Shown: piece after piece, positions 12,801 to 25,758 of the stretch
Position numbering within the stretch: the first letter of the stretch is position 1
Layout of the letters: each line of letters starts with the position of its first letter
Source: Dicaeum eximium
Taxonomy: Eukaryota > Chordata > Aves > Passeriformes > Dicaeidae
DNA length: 64,000 nt
Direction of reading: 5' to 3'
Assembly (NCBI GenBank): GCA_013396995.1
Contig: VWZP01008261.1
Span: forward strand, 248,001 to 312,000
Notes under the pieces: generated by a model
The model's input: only the letters and a program-made list of their open reading frames with translations
Told to the model about the DNA's origin: nothing
Databases searched by the model: none
Made by a program: the position numbers and the translations under genes

Positions 12801-15800
12801 CAGAGCTTTGAAAGTGTTCCTAACTCACAGATTCTATTTCTGATACAATGATTTTATTTTCTTCTTTTTCATGTCTGAGCCTTCCTTCTCCCTGTTGTTC
12901 CAACCCCATCTTTGTCTGGATTCTCTTGCTGCACATTTTCCTCCCCTATACCAATTTGGAGTTACTCATGCCCTTGTTGCCTCTTTTCTCTCTGTTTAAT
13001 CTACCCACTGGCAGCCATGCTGTACTTCTTAAATTGTCTGTGTTGTCCAGCATTTGAAAGCACTTCCAGACTCATGTTTCATACAGGGGGGTGTCCAGTA
13101 GCTGGAGCCAAAATGAAATCCCCCTGAGAAGGTCAGATATTTCAAAATCAGTTTATCTCTAGTGACTTCCACATACTCTGCAGGGTGGCTTCAGCTGGCT
13201 GTCAGTGCAAGTTGTTAGCACTGAACACCATTACAACAAAGGAATACAACAGAGAATTATTTTTTCCCCCACTGTGGTGAAAAGAATACATCTGAATTAT
13301 ATTTTGGAAACTTCATAAAGCAAGTAGCAAAATTCCCACTACTCTTAATCTTTCAGGTTAGTTTGCTGCCTCACAAGGACCAGGCTTTTGGTTTAAGTTT
13401 CTGTTGCTATCTATACATCTCACATGGAATTGATTCAAGCTATTTTCTTAAACTTTAAAAAGTTATTCCTGGAGTTAATTATCACACTCAAGAGGCCAAA
13501 CACAAAAGCATCTGAATTAGAATCTCATTAAACCTTGGTATGAATAAATGTGCTAGGCTTGAAGGTTGCTTCAAAACATCATGACAGAAAGGCAAGGCAT
13601 CCAGCATCCTAAACTGTGATCCCTCATTTCAGAAAGTTGCTTCTCCTCCTGAGCATTTTGGGAGAGATGATGACTCCCTCTGCACTTCAAAAAATTACAT
13701 TTCCTCACAGCAGAAACCAAGGTGAAAGGATGAACGAGCTGGAGCAGGGAGAATTTAAATCAAGCACCAGCCTCTATTTCAAAAGGCTTTTAAATCAAAA
13801 TAGTTTCAGTGCAAAATGGGGCTTTGCATAAACCTTTGGTGAACATCCCATCTGAATATTTCAGTACACTGCCTACCCATAAAGAAATGGGTAAACTGAA
13901 TCTTTCACAGCAGTTTTAATTCAAATGCTCCACACCACATTTTCTATAGGCTAGGCTGCACAGCAAAGTTGCTCAGTGCATTTCTTTCCTCTTCCTGCAA
14001 CAGGCAAAGTATATTATGGTCACACTGTGCAATTAATGCTTCATTGTAATCACATTACCTCAAAAGCAGGGGTCCTTAAAGCGCTTCAATTTGTTTTGCA
14101 CTCAAGGAGTGGCTCAACAGAGTGACTATTTTGCCTCACTGAAGCCAAACACTTGACACTCATCACTGAGCTTTCTCAGGGCCTGGTGGGTGCCGAGAGG
14201 GGCACTGCCCACTGTGATCCATCACACTGTAATTAAGTACTCATGCTCCATCCACGGGGGTTTTCACTTACTACACCAATGCTTTGTGATTTAAAGCTCT
14301 GGACAATGTGTCAGAGCACTACTCTGTCAGCATCTCAGCTGACAGGATCATATTTTAATTGGCAAGAACAATCTCTGGGCTGCTCAGTCCTTTACCTTTC
14401 TTCTAAGAGGCTATGACTAAACAAAAGTATCATTATTATTCTAGTCTGAGCATGTCCACTGACAGCTTCAGACTCCTCCACCTTCCCCATTAAGATTTGC
14501 TGTTCCCTTCACAGAAAAGGTGGAACCTGCACCAGATGTACGCTTTTCCTTCCCACTGTTCCTCTCAATGCACTAGGAATACACAGTTTTATACAGCATT
14601 TTGATACAGAAACACTTTTGAAGCATCCTACAACTGGCAAGGCCCTGGACTGAGGACATGGAACAATTTCTGAGGAAACCACTGATCTCTTCCAATTAAC
14701 ATTCAGTAACAATTCTTTTTATAGAATAATTCCAAAGACCCAAACTGATAGCTTTTATCCATGTGTAGACAGCGTGAACACAATGTGAACCTGTTTATTT
14801 GTCTGGCTCTAGATCTTCTCTCCTTTTTAGAACAACTGATTTATTTTTTATTTAGTCCTTCCTTTCTACCCCTCCTTTACTTTAAAATGGTGCCATGTTG
14901 TATCATCAGAGTCATGGCATGTAAGAACACTCACTGTAGCTGAGAACTTATGGAAATTTAAGTTCTTTTAAAAGGAGTGAGCAATCTGGCTTCATAAAAT
15001 AAAAACTTCAAGTCTTATTATAGTCTAATCTGATCTGCAAATCACATTTTAATTTCTATGTATTTAAAAATTTTTACATATCTAGACCATGTTTATTTTC
15101 CCAATTATCATGCATCAGTCAGGTACAGAGAAACAAGAAAAAACGTTAGGTGACATCTAGATTAAAGTTGTGTAAATAATTCATGCTTAAAATTGGTTCT
15201 TGATCAACTCAAAAGCATCATTTGATCTTCTCAGGGAACTGAACAACAGAAAAGTAATTTCAACATTAAATTAGTTTAAATATTTTTGAAGTTCTAGTCT
15301 TTTCAAAGAAAACTTCACAGGAAAAATAATGTCATGTATCATCTCAAATACCTCAGAATATTTAAACTTTCAGGAGAGAGGAACAAAGAATTATTTTGCA
15401 TACGAACCTGAAAAGCAAATGCTTGTTCAACTCAAAAGCATTTTTTATGGAATTATTTACTAAAATAAATATTACTTGGTTGAAATAGGAAAAGTTCACA
15501 AATCAGGATCAGTCCACAAATATAAGACAAATTTTAGAATTTAAAAGCCATGGGATATGGAGATTTGAAACAAAAACAAAGAGCTACTGCATGAGATCAG
15601 AGCTATTCCTACACCATCTGTGATGTTTTTGAGGCATTTCTTTCTAAATTTAAGTCATAATAATAATTGAGGGAAATTATAGAGAAATACTTGACTGCAG
15701 ATCAAATATAAAGAGCCCATTCAATACATCTACATAAATACCAAACAGTATTTGTCTAATTTCCAGACCACAATTATGTATTCCTATAGCTGCATCCAAA

Positions 15801-17099
15801 ATATACTTACTATAATAGAAACATTTATAAATAAGTTCTGAAGCTCATTTCACTCACGGGAATGTTTTCCAAAATGCACTTTCAGAATCCTGTCAGCATG
15901 AAGATGTATAATAATCAACAATAAGTAATTTGTATTTAGCTTTAAATTTTATATTTTATAGTACAGCAGGCAGAGTAAAGCAGGTCCTCTAAATTAAACA
16001 CGTTTTAATACTGTCAAAGTTGCACATCTAAGTTATAAAAATGCAGACTGTTCTTCAACAAAAAGGCTCATGTACAACTAAGGAGTGGAAAGGTCATTTT
16101 ATCTCTAAATGCAGTATCACTTGGGCCAATGCTGGAATAAAACTTCTCCCCATACTTTCAAAAGTGCAATAAAAAATTGAAAAGGGTGTTAGAAGAAAGA
16201 AGGAGCATAAAAAAAATTCAAGGATTTAAAAAAAACCGTGTTAAAGCGAGAGAGTGAAATAGCTCAACCTGTTTGGCTTATCAAAAAATAGCCTGCACAG
16301 TAACTTGATTAGAGTGTGTAAGAACATTCATGGGTAGAAAGCACTGGGCACTGAAGTGCACTTCAGATGTAGCAGAGAAAGACCCAGCCATTAAAAAAAA
16401 AAAGCCTTTACATTAAATCCAGACAAATTCAAATGAAGAATAAGTTATAAATATTTAACAGTGATGGTGATTAGGCACTGGTACTACTGAAGCCATTGCC
16501 CTTTTCTCAGTATTTTGAGAAGTTTAAACTTGAATTTAAACCTGGTGCAATTTAGAAAATACACTTCCATCAGACAAATCACTGGTCTGCAAGTGAAGAC
16601 ATGACAAACTGAACTTGCTTGCCTTATGATTGGCAAAACACACTGGTGCTCCTCCTAAGAGCTCCATACAGCCTCTAATGCAACACAATCATTTCAAACA
16701 TTCCATTTCACTGTCAAAATAAAGTTCAGTTTTATAATCCTGCTGCAGAACTCTATGAAACCACCTGTGCATGCACCAGAAAAACGTACATGGGCAGTGG
16801 TACCTGAAACCCAGCCCCATTAGTTCAAACAAACCATTAAATAGACATTATGTTACACAAGCCAGCTCAGGACTCATGCAGCACAAGGGCTGGCTCACCC
16901 TTATAAAAGTCACTTGAAATGACACAGGGTTAGGCCACAAAGGGGATCAGGGGAAATGAAAATAGAAAAGCACAGCAGTTGCCCCCTCAGTATTTCCACA
17001 TTTTGTGATTAATAACACTGCTTGATAGCATGTTTTCAGAATGGATGCCAATGAGATCAAGAACCAGAATATAAATCACAAGGGATACTTTTACTGGAC
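9885..17099. other. Long non-coding stretch, no gene seen
   Basis: Contains A14 at 10869-10882, T15 at 10953-10967, and a short imperfect GGATATCCA repeat around 11261-11280. The interval of about 14030-14460 has fewer homopolymers and a more balanced composition and could be conserved non-coding DNA. The ORF at 12848-13127 is pyrimidine-driven (L/S/P/C-rich) and not credible as a gene. I saw no recognisable exon or named repeat. Confidence 0.5.
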
Positions 17100-17560
17100 T
17101 GTACGTCCTTTTTATACCATTAAACCCATGTTTAATGCAGAGCCAATTAACACATCCCTTTCCCTCTTTGCATTCCACATGGCCTAACAAAGCACCACAG
17201 CAGCAGCCAAGAGAGCCATGTGGGTCTGTACACATCTTCATGGTCACACCCAAAAATTCCCCTTCAATTTTACTGCTAAGCATGACATCACATGGCATGA
17301 AATACTCCACTGGTCAATCTAGGTCACCTGCCCATGTTGTGTTGTGCTCAATTTTTTTGCCCACCCCAGAGTGCTCACTGAGGGTGGTGGCAGAGCAAGA
17401 GAAATTCTTGCTGCTCTGCAATTACTGATCAGCAGCAGCCAGAACACTGGTTTGGTCACAAATCTGAAACACGGCACCACATGGGACTGGTACGAAGAAA
17501 ATGAACTCCATCTCTGACAGGTGCATTTAGTCTTCAGCAGGCAAGAGCTGGAAATCACCA
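17100..17560 (+). mobile_element. Avian endogenous retrovirus LTR fragment, plus strand (approximate ends)
   Basis: The right part (about 17380-17525) matches, as I remember it, a module common in bird ERV LTRs: a run ending TACGAAGAAAATGAACTCCA, preceded by CTGATCAGCAGCAGCCA and a stretch like CACAAATCTGAAACACGGCA. The module is normally read in this orientation. The left part, from about 17100 and including CTTTTTATACC, could be the U3 side. The element is diverged and no flanking duplication was found. Short ORFs at 16987-17603 on both strands fall within it and are not treated as genes. Confidence 0.55.
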
Positions 17561-18847
17561 CTCCTGCTCCTAAGGGCTCACCAAGAGACACAGCTGAACT
17601 CAACTGAAAGCAAGAAATAGCCCAGAAAAGAAATAAAAGTTATAAAATAAAATAATAACAGGAATTAGTTATATACTCAGAAGAAAATCTTTTTCTTGAC
17701 CTTCCCAATAACAAATCAGTCACTCTTGCTCTGCAGCAGCTTTGATTTCAAAAAAGGTGTAGAAGATGAAAGTGACTGAAATTCCATACATTTTTCATCT
17801 CTGTCATATCTACACTCAGCCACTCTATCAGCAACTCCCGATTTTCTCCCACATGAAACAGACCATGAAATTTTACTTTCCCTCAAACTCCTGCAACTGC
17901 ATATGGCAGGTTTTAATATAAATCCATATGGCCAAAATATGTTACTGCTGTTCATCAGATCTACAACCATTAAAATTATTCTCCCATAAATAAGAATAAA
18001 GACTCCCTAGACAAAACAGGAACATCCTTCTTGCCTTTGCTATGTCCCTTTTGCAGGCTGAGAAAGGACTTCAATTCTCCTCTAGCTGCCAATCTGGCTC
18101 CTTTCACAAGCATTAAAATTCACTTTAAAGACTGAATAATAAGGATTGCTGACCCTTCCACACTGATAAAAATAAATAAATGTCAGTCAGACACCAGTGT
18201 AGTCACACAGGTACAGTAAACTTTTTGTAACCACACTGCACAGATTTATTCCTTGAGCTAATCAGAATTCAAACAGAACAGAAATCAAATGTCACCCTGC
18301 CACACTAACATCCATCAACCACAATGATTACATCTACATCAATCATTTGATATAATAGGAGTAAAGTCATTACAACAGAACATTGTCAAAAGATCTGGAA
18401 TTGGTCTTCTATTTAGTATTCTGTCACATACCAGTTACAAGATTATTTCAAAGGCAGCAGTGTCTGCTTTGAAAATATGAGACAGTTTGCTTCAGCGTTT
18501 TCCTGGCAGCAGACTGTTATTCAATGACAACATTCTCTATGAAGAACTAAACATTACTGATTCGAGCTTTATAAAAGGGGAGAGCCCTCGATTTTCTGTT
18601 CCATCAGTTTGTAAAGTAGAACTGAAAATTCAACAATTGCACTACTTTTACATATAGAACCTGCAACTTTATCTGAAAGCAACCCTATCATTCTGCAGAA
18701 GTGTTGGTTATATCAGATAGTTCAGTAATTTCATTTTTTCACTTTGGAAGTCCCATCAGCTTTCTCTCCTCCCGTGTCTAATTCTGCCTGAAACACCTCA
18801 CTACTTCACTCCCAAGCAATGGCATTCTGAAAAGCACAGTCCTACCT
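17561..18847. other. Non-coding stretch, no gene seen
   Basis: AT-rich. The minus-strand ORF at 17716-17970 shows no domain. No repeat is recognised. Confidence 0.55.
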
Positions 18848-18870
18848 GAAGGTTACATATGAAAACCTTC
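18848..18870. repeat. Small inverted repeat (7-bp arms)
   Basis: GAAGGTT at 18848-18854 pairs perfectly with AACCTTC at 18864-18870, with a 9-nt loop. It sits just upstream of the larger hairpin at 18881-18965. Confidence 0.8.
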
Positions 18871-18880
18871 ATATGTTTTA

Positions 18881-18965
18881 TATCCAGAATGTGAAATCCA
18901 CATTCTGAATTATATGAAAATATCACACGTTGGTAATTCAGGATGTGGATTTCACCTCCTGCATG
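18881..18965 (+). repeat. Long imperfect inverted repeat (pre-miRNA-like hairpin)
   Basis: The arms are 18881-18912 and 18934-18965, separated by a 21-nt loop. The inner 22 positions (18891-18912 with 18934-18955) all pair, with one T opposite G at 18904/18942 that becomes a G-U pair only in a plus-strand RNA. The outer 10 positions give seven pairs, one of them G-U, with three mismatches: 18890/18956, 18888/18958 and 18884/18962. In total 29 of 32 positions pair. Size (85 nt), stem length and small interior mismatches fit a microRNA precursor. They also fit a decayed inverted-repeat transposon or a chance palindrome. I recognise no known microRNA seed. Confidence 0.85.
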
Positions 18966-21070
18966 GGACCGTGCCCTTTCCTTCCCAGACTGGACCAGTG
19001 TCTGATGTCTCCTTATGCTTCGTGGTGCTAAAAGACAGTCAGGAATCTTGCACACAGGCTGCATCTGTCACACTCCATGCTGCAGGCAGCCCCTGAGAAG
19101 CAAAAACCATACCAGAGAAGGAGCACAAACACACAAGGTGCTCCCTTTCTGGACACTGTGCATAATGTGGCAAAGACATTACACCAGTGCTGCTTCAATC
19201 AAAGGAAGATCTTCGTCAGAGTGACCTTTCTGTGCATTGATCACTGCAGTGAACATGAAATCCCTTAAGCACAGCCAAAATTATGCTTCCTTTATGTGAG
19301 AGGTAGTGCATGGAAAATTATAAAGGACTGAAAAGCAGTCCTTTAGATCCACCACTATGAGAAATGAAGAACATGGAGACTTTATCCCACTTGGCTTGGA
19401 AAGCAGAAACATAAAGAAAATATAAAGAACAGCATTTAAGGCGAAGACAAAACGTACAGTGCAGAGCAGATGTGCAGAATGTGACTTTCTCAGTCTAATG
19501 AAGTTTTTACAAATACTACTGGCAAGCAGTAATAGTTTTAGTCAGATGTGGTCATTCATAAAATCAATTAATACACTTACAAGAGATTTTGAAGGAACTT
19601 ATCACCTGGCTTCCTCACAGGCCATTTTTACCTTGACCCTCACTGGTCATTGCTCATTTATTCATGACAAGAGTCACTCACAACTGAATCATTCAATAAA
19701 ACAGGGTCCTATATTAATAAGTAAACTTTAAAGGAATTGAGAACAGCCTTCACTAATAAGTCAGACTTGTTGGTGTCTTCAAAAAGCTCTATCTCCAGTT
19801 ACATCTCCTGATGCTTTTACTTCCAGGCAGATTTCTCTGCCTAGAGGAGAACTTGATCTGGATGCCAGCTCATCCTTAGAATCACTTTTTGAGTAATTAC
19901 AATACAGCAACAAACTTGTCTGCAACATTTTTCCTAATAAATAATTACTCAGATCATGCTTACAGATCATAATTTTGTAAATACATAAATATATTCTTTC
20001 AGACAAGATACTTTAAAATTATACTAGTCACATTTACTATGTACATGTTTAGCTGGCTTATGAATAAATGACAATTCTTTAGTGTAAGTTCATATTTGCA
20101 GCAAGTACGCTGCATTACTCTCTTAGGAATAATAATAATATCCATCACACAAAAAAATTTTAAAAAATCAAATAAAACATTTTCTGCTACAGGCGACAAT
20201 CCTACTAAATAATTGATCATAATTTTCAAAATTATCAAATCACATTTTAGTAGCTGTGCTTCCCTCATTGAACAAGGTAAATCTTTGCAAATTCTTTTAA
20301 CTTATTTATTCTGACAGTCATATTTACATGTAGACAGCAACAGTAGTCTTACATATAATTCCAGAGAATTACCAAGATTTAAATGGCAACCACTGTATAT
20401 TTACCGGGCATTTCAGTGAACATTAAGGTTTATAGTTCTGAGGAAAAAATTGACTTTGGCTTTACTTCAGTCAATATTTATTTCTCTGTTCGATAAACAT
20501 TGATGCTTGCCTCAAGAGAAGTCAATATCCTGTTAATGTACATTACTTGAATAACATTTGGGAATTACTAAACAAATGACTCAAATTCAGAGGATCAAAG
20601 ATAGTGGGACCAAGAAAGTCTTACAGGGTGTTTGTTTAAACCTGCAGCCTTAGCAGAGCTACCAGTACATGACGTGCAGCAGCCCCGTGAACAATCCCTC
20701 CTCTAATCTTTGGCATGATGGTATTACAGTCAAATCCATCTTTGGTGCAGTCTGCTCCAGAAATGTTTATGTGCAAGTACTTTTTCCCCTTTATGCCCTT
20801 TTTCAATGCTTCCTGAGCCAGCTTGACCTTGAAATATGTTTTGCTTCAAAGACCATGCAGATTGTAAACACATATTCTCATGCTTTCCTCCTTTAACCCA
20901 GTTTTCCCAGTTTGTCATCCATGTTTCATAGTGGAATCTTCAAAAGTTCTTAAAGGAACCCTGTTTAAAATACTCAGAATTTTTACTGGAAATTTATGCT
21001 ACCAAACTTTCTACACAGGGCTGCTTTCCCATATGGCTACAACATTTTAATCCTACTAAGTTTTACCACA
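18966..21070. other. Non-coding stretch, no gene seen
   Basis: Overlapping ORFs of 60-90 codons at about 18914-19268 and 19459-19731 have random-looking translations. No repeat family is recognised. Confidence 0.55.
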
Positions 21071-21247
21071 CTTTGCTACTCACATGAGGTAACAAAGCCA
21101 AGAGAATCAAATTTTAGGTGGAAAAGAGTGAAGATATTTGCAGCTTGTCTCAGATCTTGGTCTTTGAACTCAGATTCAGTTTCTGAACTTTAATGGACAA
21201 AATAATAGGAACAGTTGAATGTATGAAATTTTGTCATCACATTAAAT
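21071..21247. repeat. Copy 1 of a diverged local duplication
   Basis: The segment from CTTTGCTACTCACAT to TGTCATCACATTAAAT is repeated in the same orientation at 22923-23085. Long blocks are identical, including GGTGGAAAAGAGTGAAGATA and TTGAATGTATGAAATTTTGT. This copy holds an extra stretch of about 20 bp (TCTTTGAACTCAGATTCAG region) that the other lacks. The two copies are about 1.85 kb apart. It could be a local segmental duplication or two insertions of an unnamed dispersed repeat. Confidence 0.92.
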
Positions 21248-22922
21248 ATTAAAAGGCCCACTGTAATGATAAACCTAGCAACCTGACATAAAGGAAGTGA
21301 TGCAAGCAAGCTTATATAACAAGTTGTGCTCAGTCTTCAGAGACTGAATTTTCCATAATCTATGTTTTTCTTAGTTCACATAGAAACATCTTTTTTCTGG
21401 AGATCCAGACTTTATAAGAAATAAATACCAGAGACTTTAGCTACTGTATTATACTTGCACATACCATTAATATAGGCTGCAGGAAATACTATTTAAAGGT
21501 CAAGTTATTAAGAGCAAAATTATCATAAATAGGATCAAAGATTATAATTTCCTTCTGAAAAACATCTCTGGAAAGGAAACATACGTATGAGTAAGAGGCA
21601 CATCCTTGAACAATTAGCTGCCAACTCATGTTTGTTAGCTTCCTTGGATGTTTTCAAGCAACCCATGCTTAACAGACAGAGAAATGCAAAAATAGATCAC
21701 AGCTCAACTATCAGAAGCAGCCTTACTACTTTTGAAGAAAGAATTTTGCTGGAGTCTGAATTGGAATATTCACCTTGATATCTGTAACAAGCTTTCACCC
21801 CTTCAAAAAAAAAAAAACAAAAAAAACCCAAAAAACCCCAAAAAAGGTAATTTTGTTGAAGGTTTAGTGCTTTTGACCCTCTCACAGCAAAAGTAAGGAC
21901 CAGGTGGCTGCAGTAGCCTGGTGTGCACAGCCTCATGAGCCAATTTTAGTAGGTTTGGCTCTCAAAGAGAGACTCAGTTGTCACTGTACCCTTGTGTTTA
22001 GTCCTGTTGCAAGTAAATTTAGCAGAAATGATAGGATTGGAAGGAATATTTGTCCCAGAGACAGAGGTGAGCTCTGGATAAAAGCAGGTGCAGCACTGGT
22101 GAGGGATGGACAGTGAGACAAAGACGGCAGCAGCACTGTCTGTGCTGCTTTGGTTCTTTGTACAGCTGTTGTCAGATTCTTAGAGCTGTCAATCCAGAAG
22201 TACCAAACCTTTCACAAGCCAACCCTTAACCTAATCTTCCACCTACCAACCTTTCTCAAATACTAGATTCACATTAAGTACGTTAGGAATGAAAATAACC
22301 CTCTATTCTAATAACAAGAAACTGCCAATTAAGCCCATAATGTATGGACATCTTCCCCTTACTTGCCCTTTTTATGCAAAATAACAATGTAGGAGGCTGC
22401 ATGCAATACCAACATGTCCATCATTTTAATTATTTCTGGATATTTGTCCATACTGCATTAGATGAAAAGAGTCCAAAAACTGATTTATTCACTCACTTGT
22501 AAATTGTATCATAATGCATTCAAAACTTGTGAACATTCATACATGAAAGACTTAAATTAGAGTTCTCTCCCAGTAAAAATAGGCTCTTCAGAAATTATGA
22601 AGACACACAGTTAAATGCAATTTAAAAATATTTATAACATATTTGCATGCATCTGGTTCTGCAAGATTTTAAAAACATTAGTGAAAGCTGTCCAAAACTC
22701 CTACAGTGCAGCCTCAAATTTTCTAAATGCCTACCATCCTAGCAGGATTGTGATGCTCACTACAAGTTGGTCTCAGTAACATGTGTGTGATAAAAGACAA
22801 TTATTTAAAAAAAAAAAAACAACAACAACCACAAAATAAGGTAAAGGTACAGATTTAAAAGTTAGTAATCTTATATTACGATGAAGATTTATTTTATGCA
22901 TATGTCAACGTTTTCTCCCTCT
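21248..22922. other. Spacer between duplicated segments, no gene seen
   Basis: Contains an A/C low-complexity run at 21805-21847 (A runs broken by CCC) and A13 plus CAA units at 22807-22829. No exon is recognised. Confidence 0.6.
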
Positions 22923-23085
22923 CTTTGCTACTCACATAAGATAACAAAGCCAAGAGAATCATCAAATTTTAGGTGGAAAAGAGTGAAGATATTTGCAGCT
23001 TTTTTCAGATCTTGGCAAAACTGAATTTTAATGGCCATAATAACAGGAATAGTTGAATGTATGAAATTTTGTCATCACATTAAAT
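22923..23085. repeat. Copy 2 of a diverged local duplication
   Basis: Direct repeat of 21071-21247 with scattered substitutions (ATAAGATAACAAAG here, ATGAGGTAACAAAG there), a 3-bp ATC insertion, and a roughly 20-bp deletion after CAGATCTTGG. The similarity ends where copy 1 reads ATTAAATATT and this copy reads ATTAAATCACATT. Confidence 0.92.
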
Positions 23086-25442
23086 CACATTCAAAAGGTT
23101 ACACGAGAACCTTAACTAACAGCATCCTCAGGAATGAAACCAACCCTGACTTAGGAAAACTTGCACAAAAATGCAACAATCTGTTGACATGGAAGGGATA
23201 ACAGCAGGCTATTGGAGACTGATGGATACTATTGGATAATGCTCCTGAAAAGGAAAGGGACAAGCTGAGAAAAAAAGCACTTATTGCTCTTTTTTTCTTT
23301 GACTTTCACTCCTTTTTGGTATTCCTATAGGTAAGTATTTAATGCAGAATGTTTATAGCCCATCACTGTGGTTCAGTGACCTTTCAGCTCACAGGACTGG
23401 GCAAGCACCCAGAAGATGTGGCTCCACTGAAAAACACAGCAAAACTAGATCTGTTTTAGATTTACACATGATATCCATAAGCCTGGACATCAGCAGACTT
23501 CCTTGGCCACTTATAAAAATTCAGTTTTGACAGGAAAAGCTCTCTCCCCTCTGCATTCTCCCATACTTACTATAACATTATTTTCAGGAAAAATAAAGCA
23601 AAGAGTAGAGAACAAATGCAAAACCACAAACTACTGAATAACCAATTATATAAATAATAATTATGTTGACTACATTTCCTATAATGTATAAACATTGTTA
23701 TTTCAGTGAAGTACATTCTCCTTACTGAGAATGGAGCATTTACAAAACACAGTAAATCAATGAATTATTAGTTGAAGTATACAGAGAAAGATTTCTCAGA
23801 CATTATGTAGGTTTTTTCCAGCTTTCTTGAATATCACAATATGCAGTCTTTTCTACACTTAACCAGAGATATGTATTTAATTAAGTCTGTATGCTTCCCA
23901 TGCTTCCAGCCTTCTGCTTAGTAGTTTAAAAGATATTCAGTAGCTTTCACATTCAAGGACCCATACTACCTCAATAGAAGTGAATTTTAAGATAAATACT
24001 GGTAATGAGAGTTGCACAAAGGTGTTAGTTGTGTCATTAATCTTGTCAAATACCCTGCCCCAACAGACATGAGTAATCAGACAATGAAATAGAAGGCAGA
24101 ATTAAATACTTTTACTTTTGGTTACAGCTTTACTTGTGGAAATCGATGGGAGATTCTCAGCTGGGAATATGTGGGAGGACAGAAATAAAAAAGGCTTCCT
24201 TTTTTGGGGTGGGCCTTTTTAAAGTGTGATAATATTTAGCCAGCTGATGGCATCAAAAACGTTTTTTAAGATAATGTGTACTCCTTATAATATAAAATAA
24301 ACGTGCACATAATATAATATTCAGAAACCAATCGCTTGCAAAACACGAGGCTATTCCAGACATCATAATGTTGCAATTCCCCCTGCAGAGCTTCTGTTTT
24401 AAATCCAGAAACAGCAACTTACTGAAGTGAACCCACATGGCTGATTGCAGGCCACACAGGAGTTTGAAATGGGCAATGACCAGGACTTTACACAATCTAT
24501 TAAAACACAAACCTGCTCAGGCTTGTAGTAACCACTACTTGTCCAGCTATGAGGAATTGGTGAGAATTCTAAGGCAGCTCATTGTTAATCAAACTGACCA
24601 CTTACAATGGCTAACACCCTGGTAGAGCATTTGATTTAGCAAGTATCACAACTGCCTGCGTTTCTTCTGTCAACACTGAGCTGAGATGCGCTCAGATTCA
24701 AATCAGGAGTATTTTATCATTGCAAAATGCTATTTGCTTCTCCCTGGTGTTTTATGATTTTCTTCATGTCCACTGCCTTACCAAGCAGATCAGTAATACC
24801 CAGCTACCACCTCTTTTTACAGTGCTTGCTGGTTCAGTGCTTGTGTGTTCCATGTCATTGTCCTCAAACTCCCTGACATGTGACATAAGTGAAGTTTTTG
24901 TATTTAAAAAAAAAAAACAAAAAAAAAAAAAACAAGTAAATGAGGTCAATAAAAGGGCTCACTGATGAAATAAGCTGATTGGAGCATTGCACTAAACGTT
25001 CCAGTTACAGAAATACAAAATATGTAGTCAGCCTTCTGTGCTGAGCAAAGAATTGACTGTTACTCCACTCTGACAAGCAATGAATGCATGAACTAAACTT
25101 TTTATTAATCAGACTAATTCCCTTAACATTTCTAACACTGCACAGAAGATTACATTCTTCAGTGCCTATTCATGACCATATTTCAAGTAAGACCTGCAGG
25201 AAATTACCCCTGCTTATGGTGGAATATTAAACTGTCCATTCTGCTGTAAAACAGTGGGTTTGATCAGGTGACATAAATACTATGCTTCTTTTCAGCTCTT
25301 GATTTGGAGATCCATTTTACACAACAAACCAAAAGAAAATCTGATCCCCATCTTTTACTTCAGTTCCATCTACTCACTAATATTCAGATTTACAGTTTTT
25401 CTCTTGTGCCCAACTAATCACTGTTAGTAACAGCACTGTGCT
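23086..25442. other. Non-coding stretch, no gene seen
   Basis: Ordinary AT-rich sequence. The A-rich low-complexity tract at 24906-24938 (two long A runs separated by a C) creates a lysine-rich artefact ORF at 24720-24965. Confidence 0.55.
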
Positions 25443-25482
25443 CTAATATGGATATGTTCTAATACGGATATGTTCTAATATG
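25443..25482. repeat. 16-bp tandem repeat, about 2.5 copies
   Basis: Units start at 25443, 25459 and 25475: CTAATATGGATATGTT, then CTAATACGGATATGTT, then a half unit CTAATATG. One substitution separates the first two. Confidence 0.9.
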
Positions 25483-25758
25483 ATGGTGTACAAAGGCTAC
25501 AGTCACATATCCCTACACTGATCTGAGCTCTGAGAATTTTACAGTTAGCAGGGTTGGGTTATTTAGGCAACACCTTATTAATTTTCCCCTCTCTAAGACT
25601 ATTTATTTGTCTTTAAATGTGAGCTAGAACTTCAAGGCAAGCATTTGAAAAATCCATAGTTGTCACATAGTGGTAGGAAAGAAACACTGCTTTTGTTGCA
25701 GTATAAAGGTGTGCTATAATGTTTTGGAACCAACAACAGTAAATACTGGCATCTGAGG

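Noticed and set aside
12848..13127. Hydrophobic L/S/P/C-rich ORFs that resemble membrane segments
   Set aside because: The hydrophobicity comes from a pyrimidine-rich stretch read in frames with T at second positions. Two overlapping frames look equally hydrophobic, so this is not a gene signal.
16987..17603. Overlapping ORFs of 94-107 codons on both strands
   Set aside because: The region contains a recognisable avian LTR module, and the translations show no retroviral or cellular domain.
24720..24965. ORF with a lysine-rich basic tail
   Set aside because: The tail is the A-rich low-complexity tract at 24906-24938. The opposite strand gives a phenylalanine-rich mirror.
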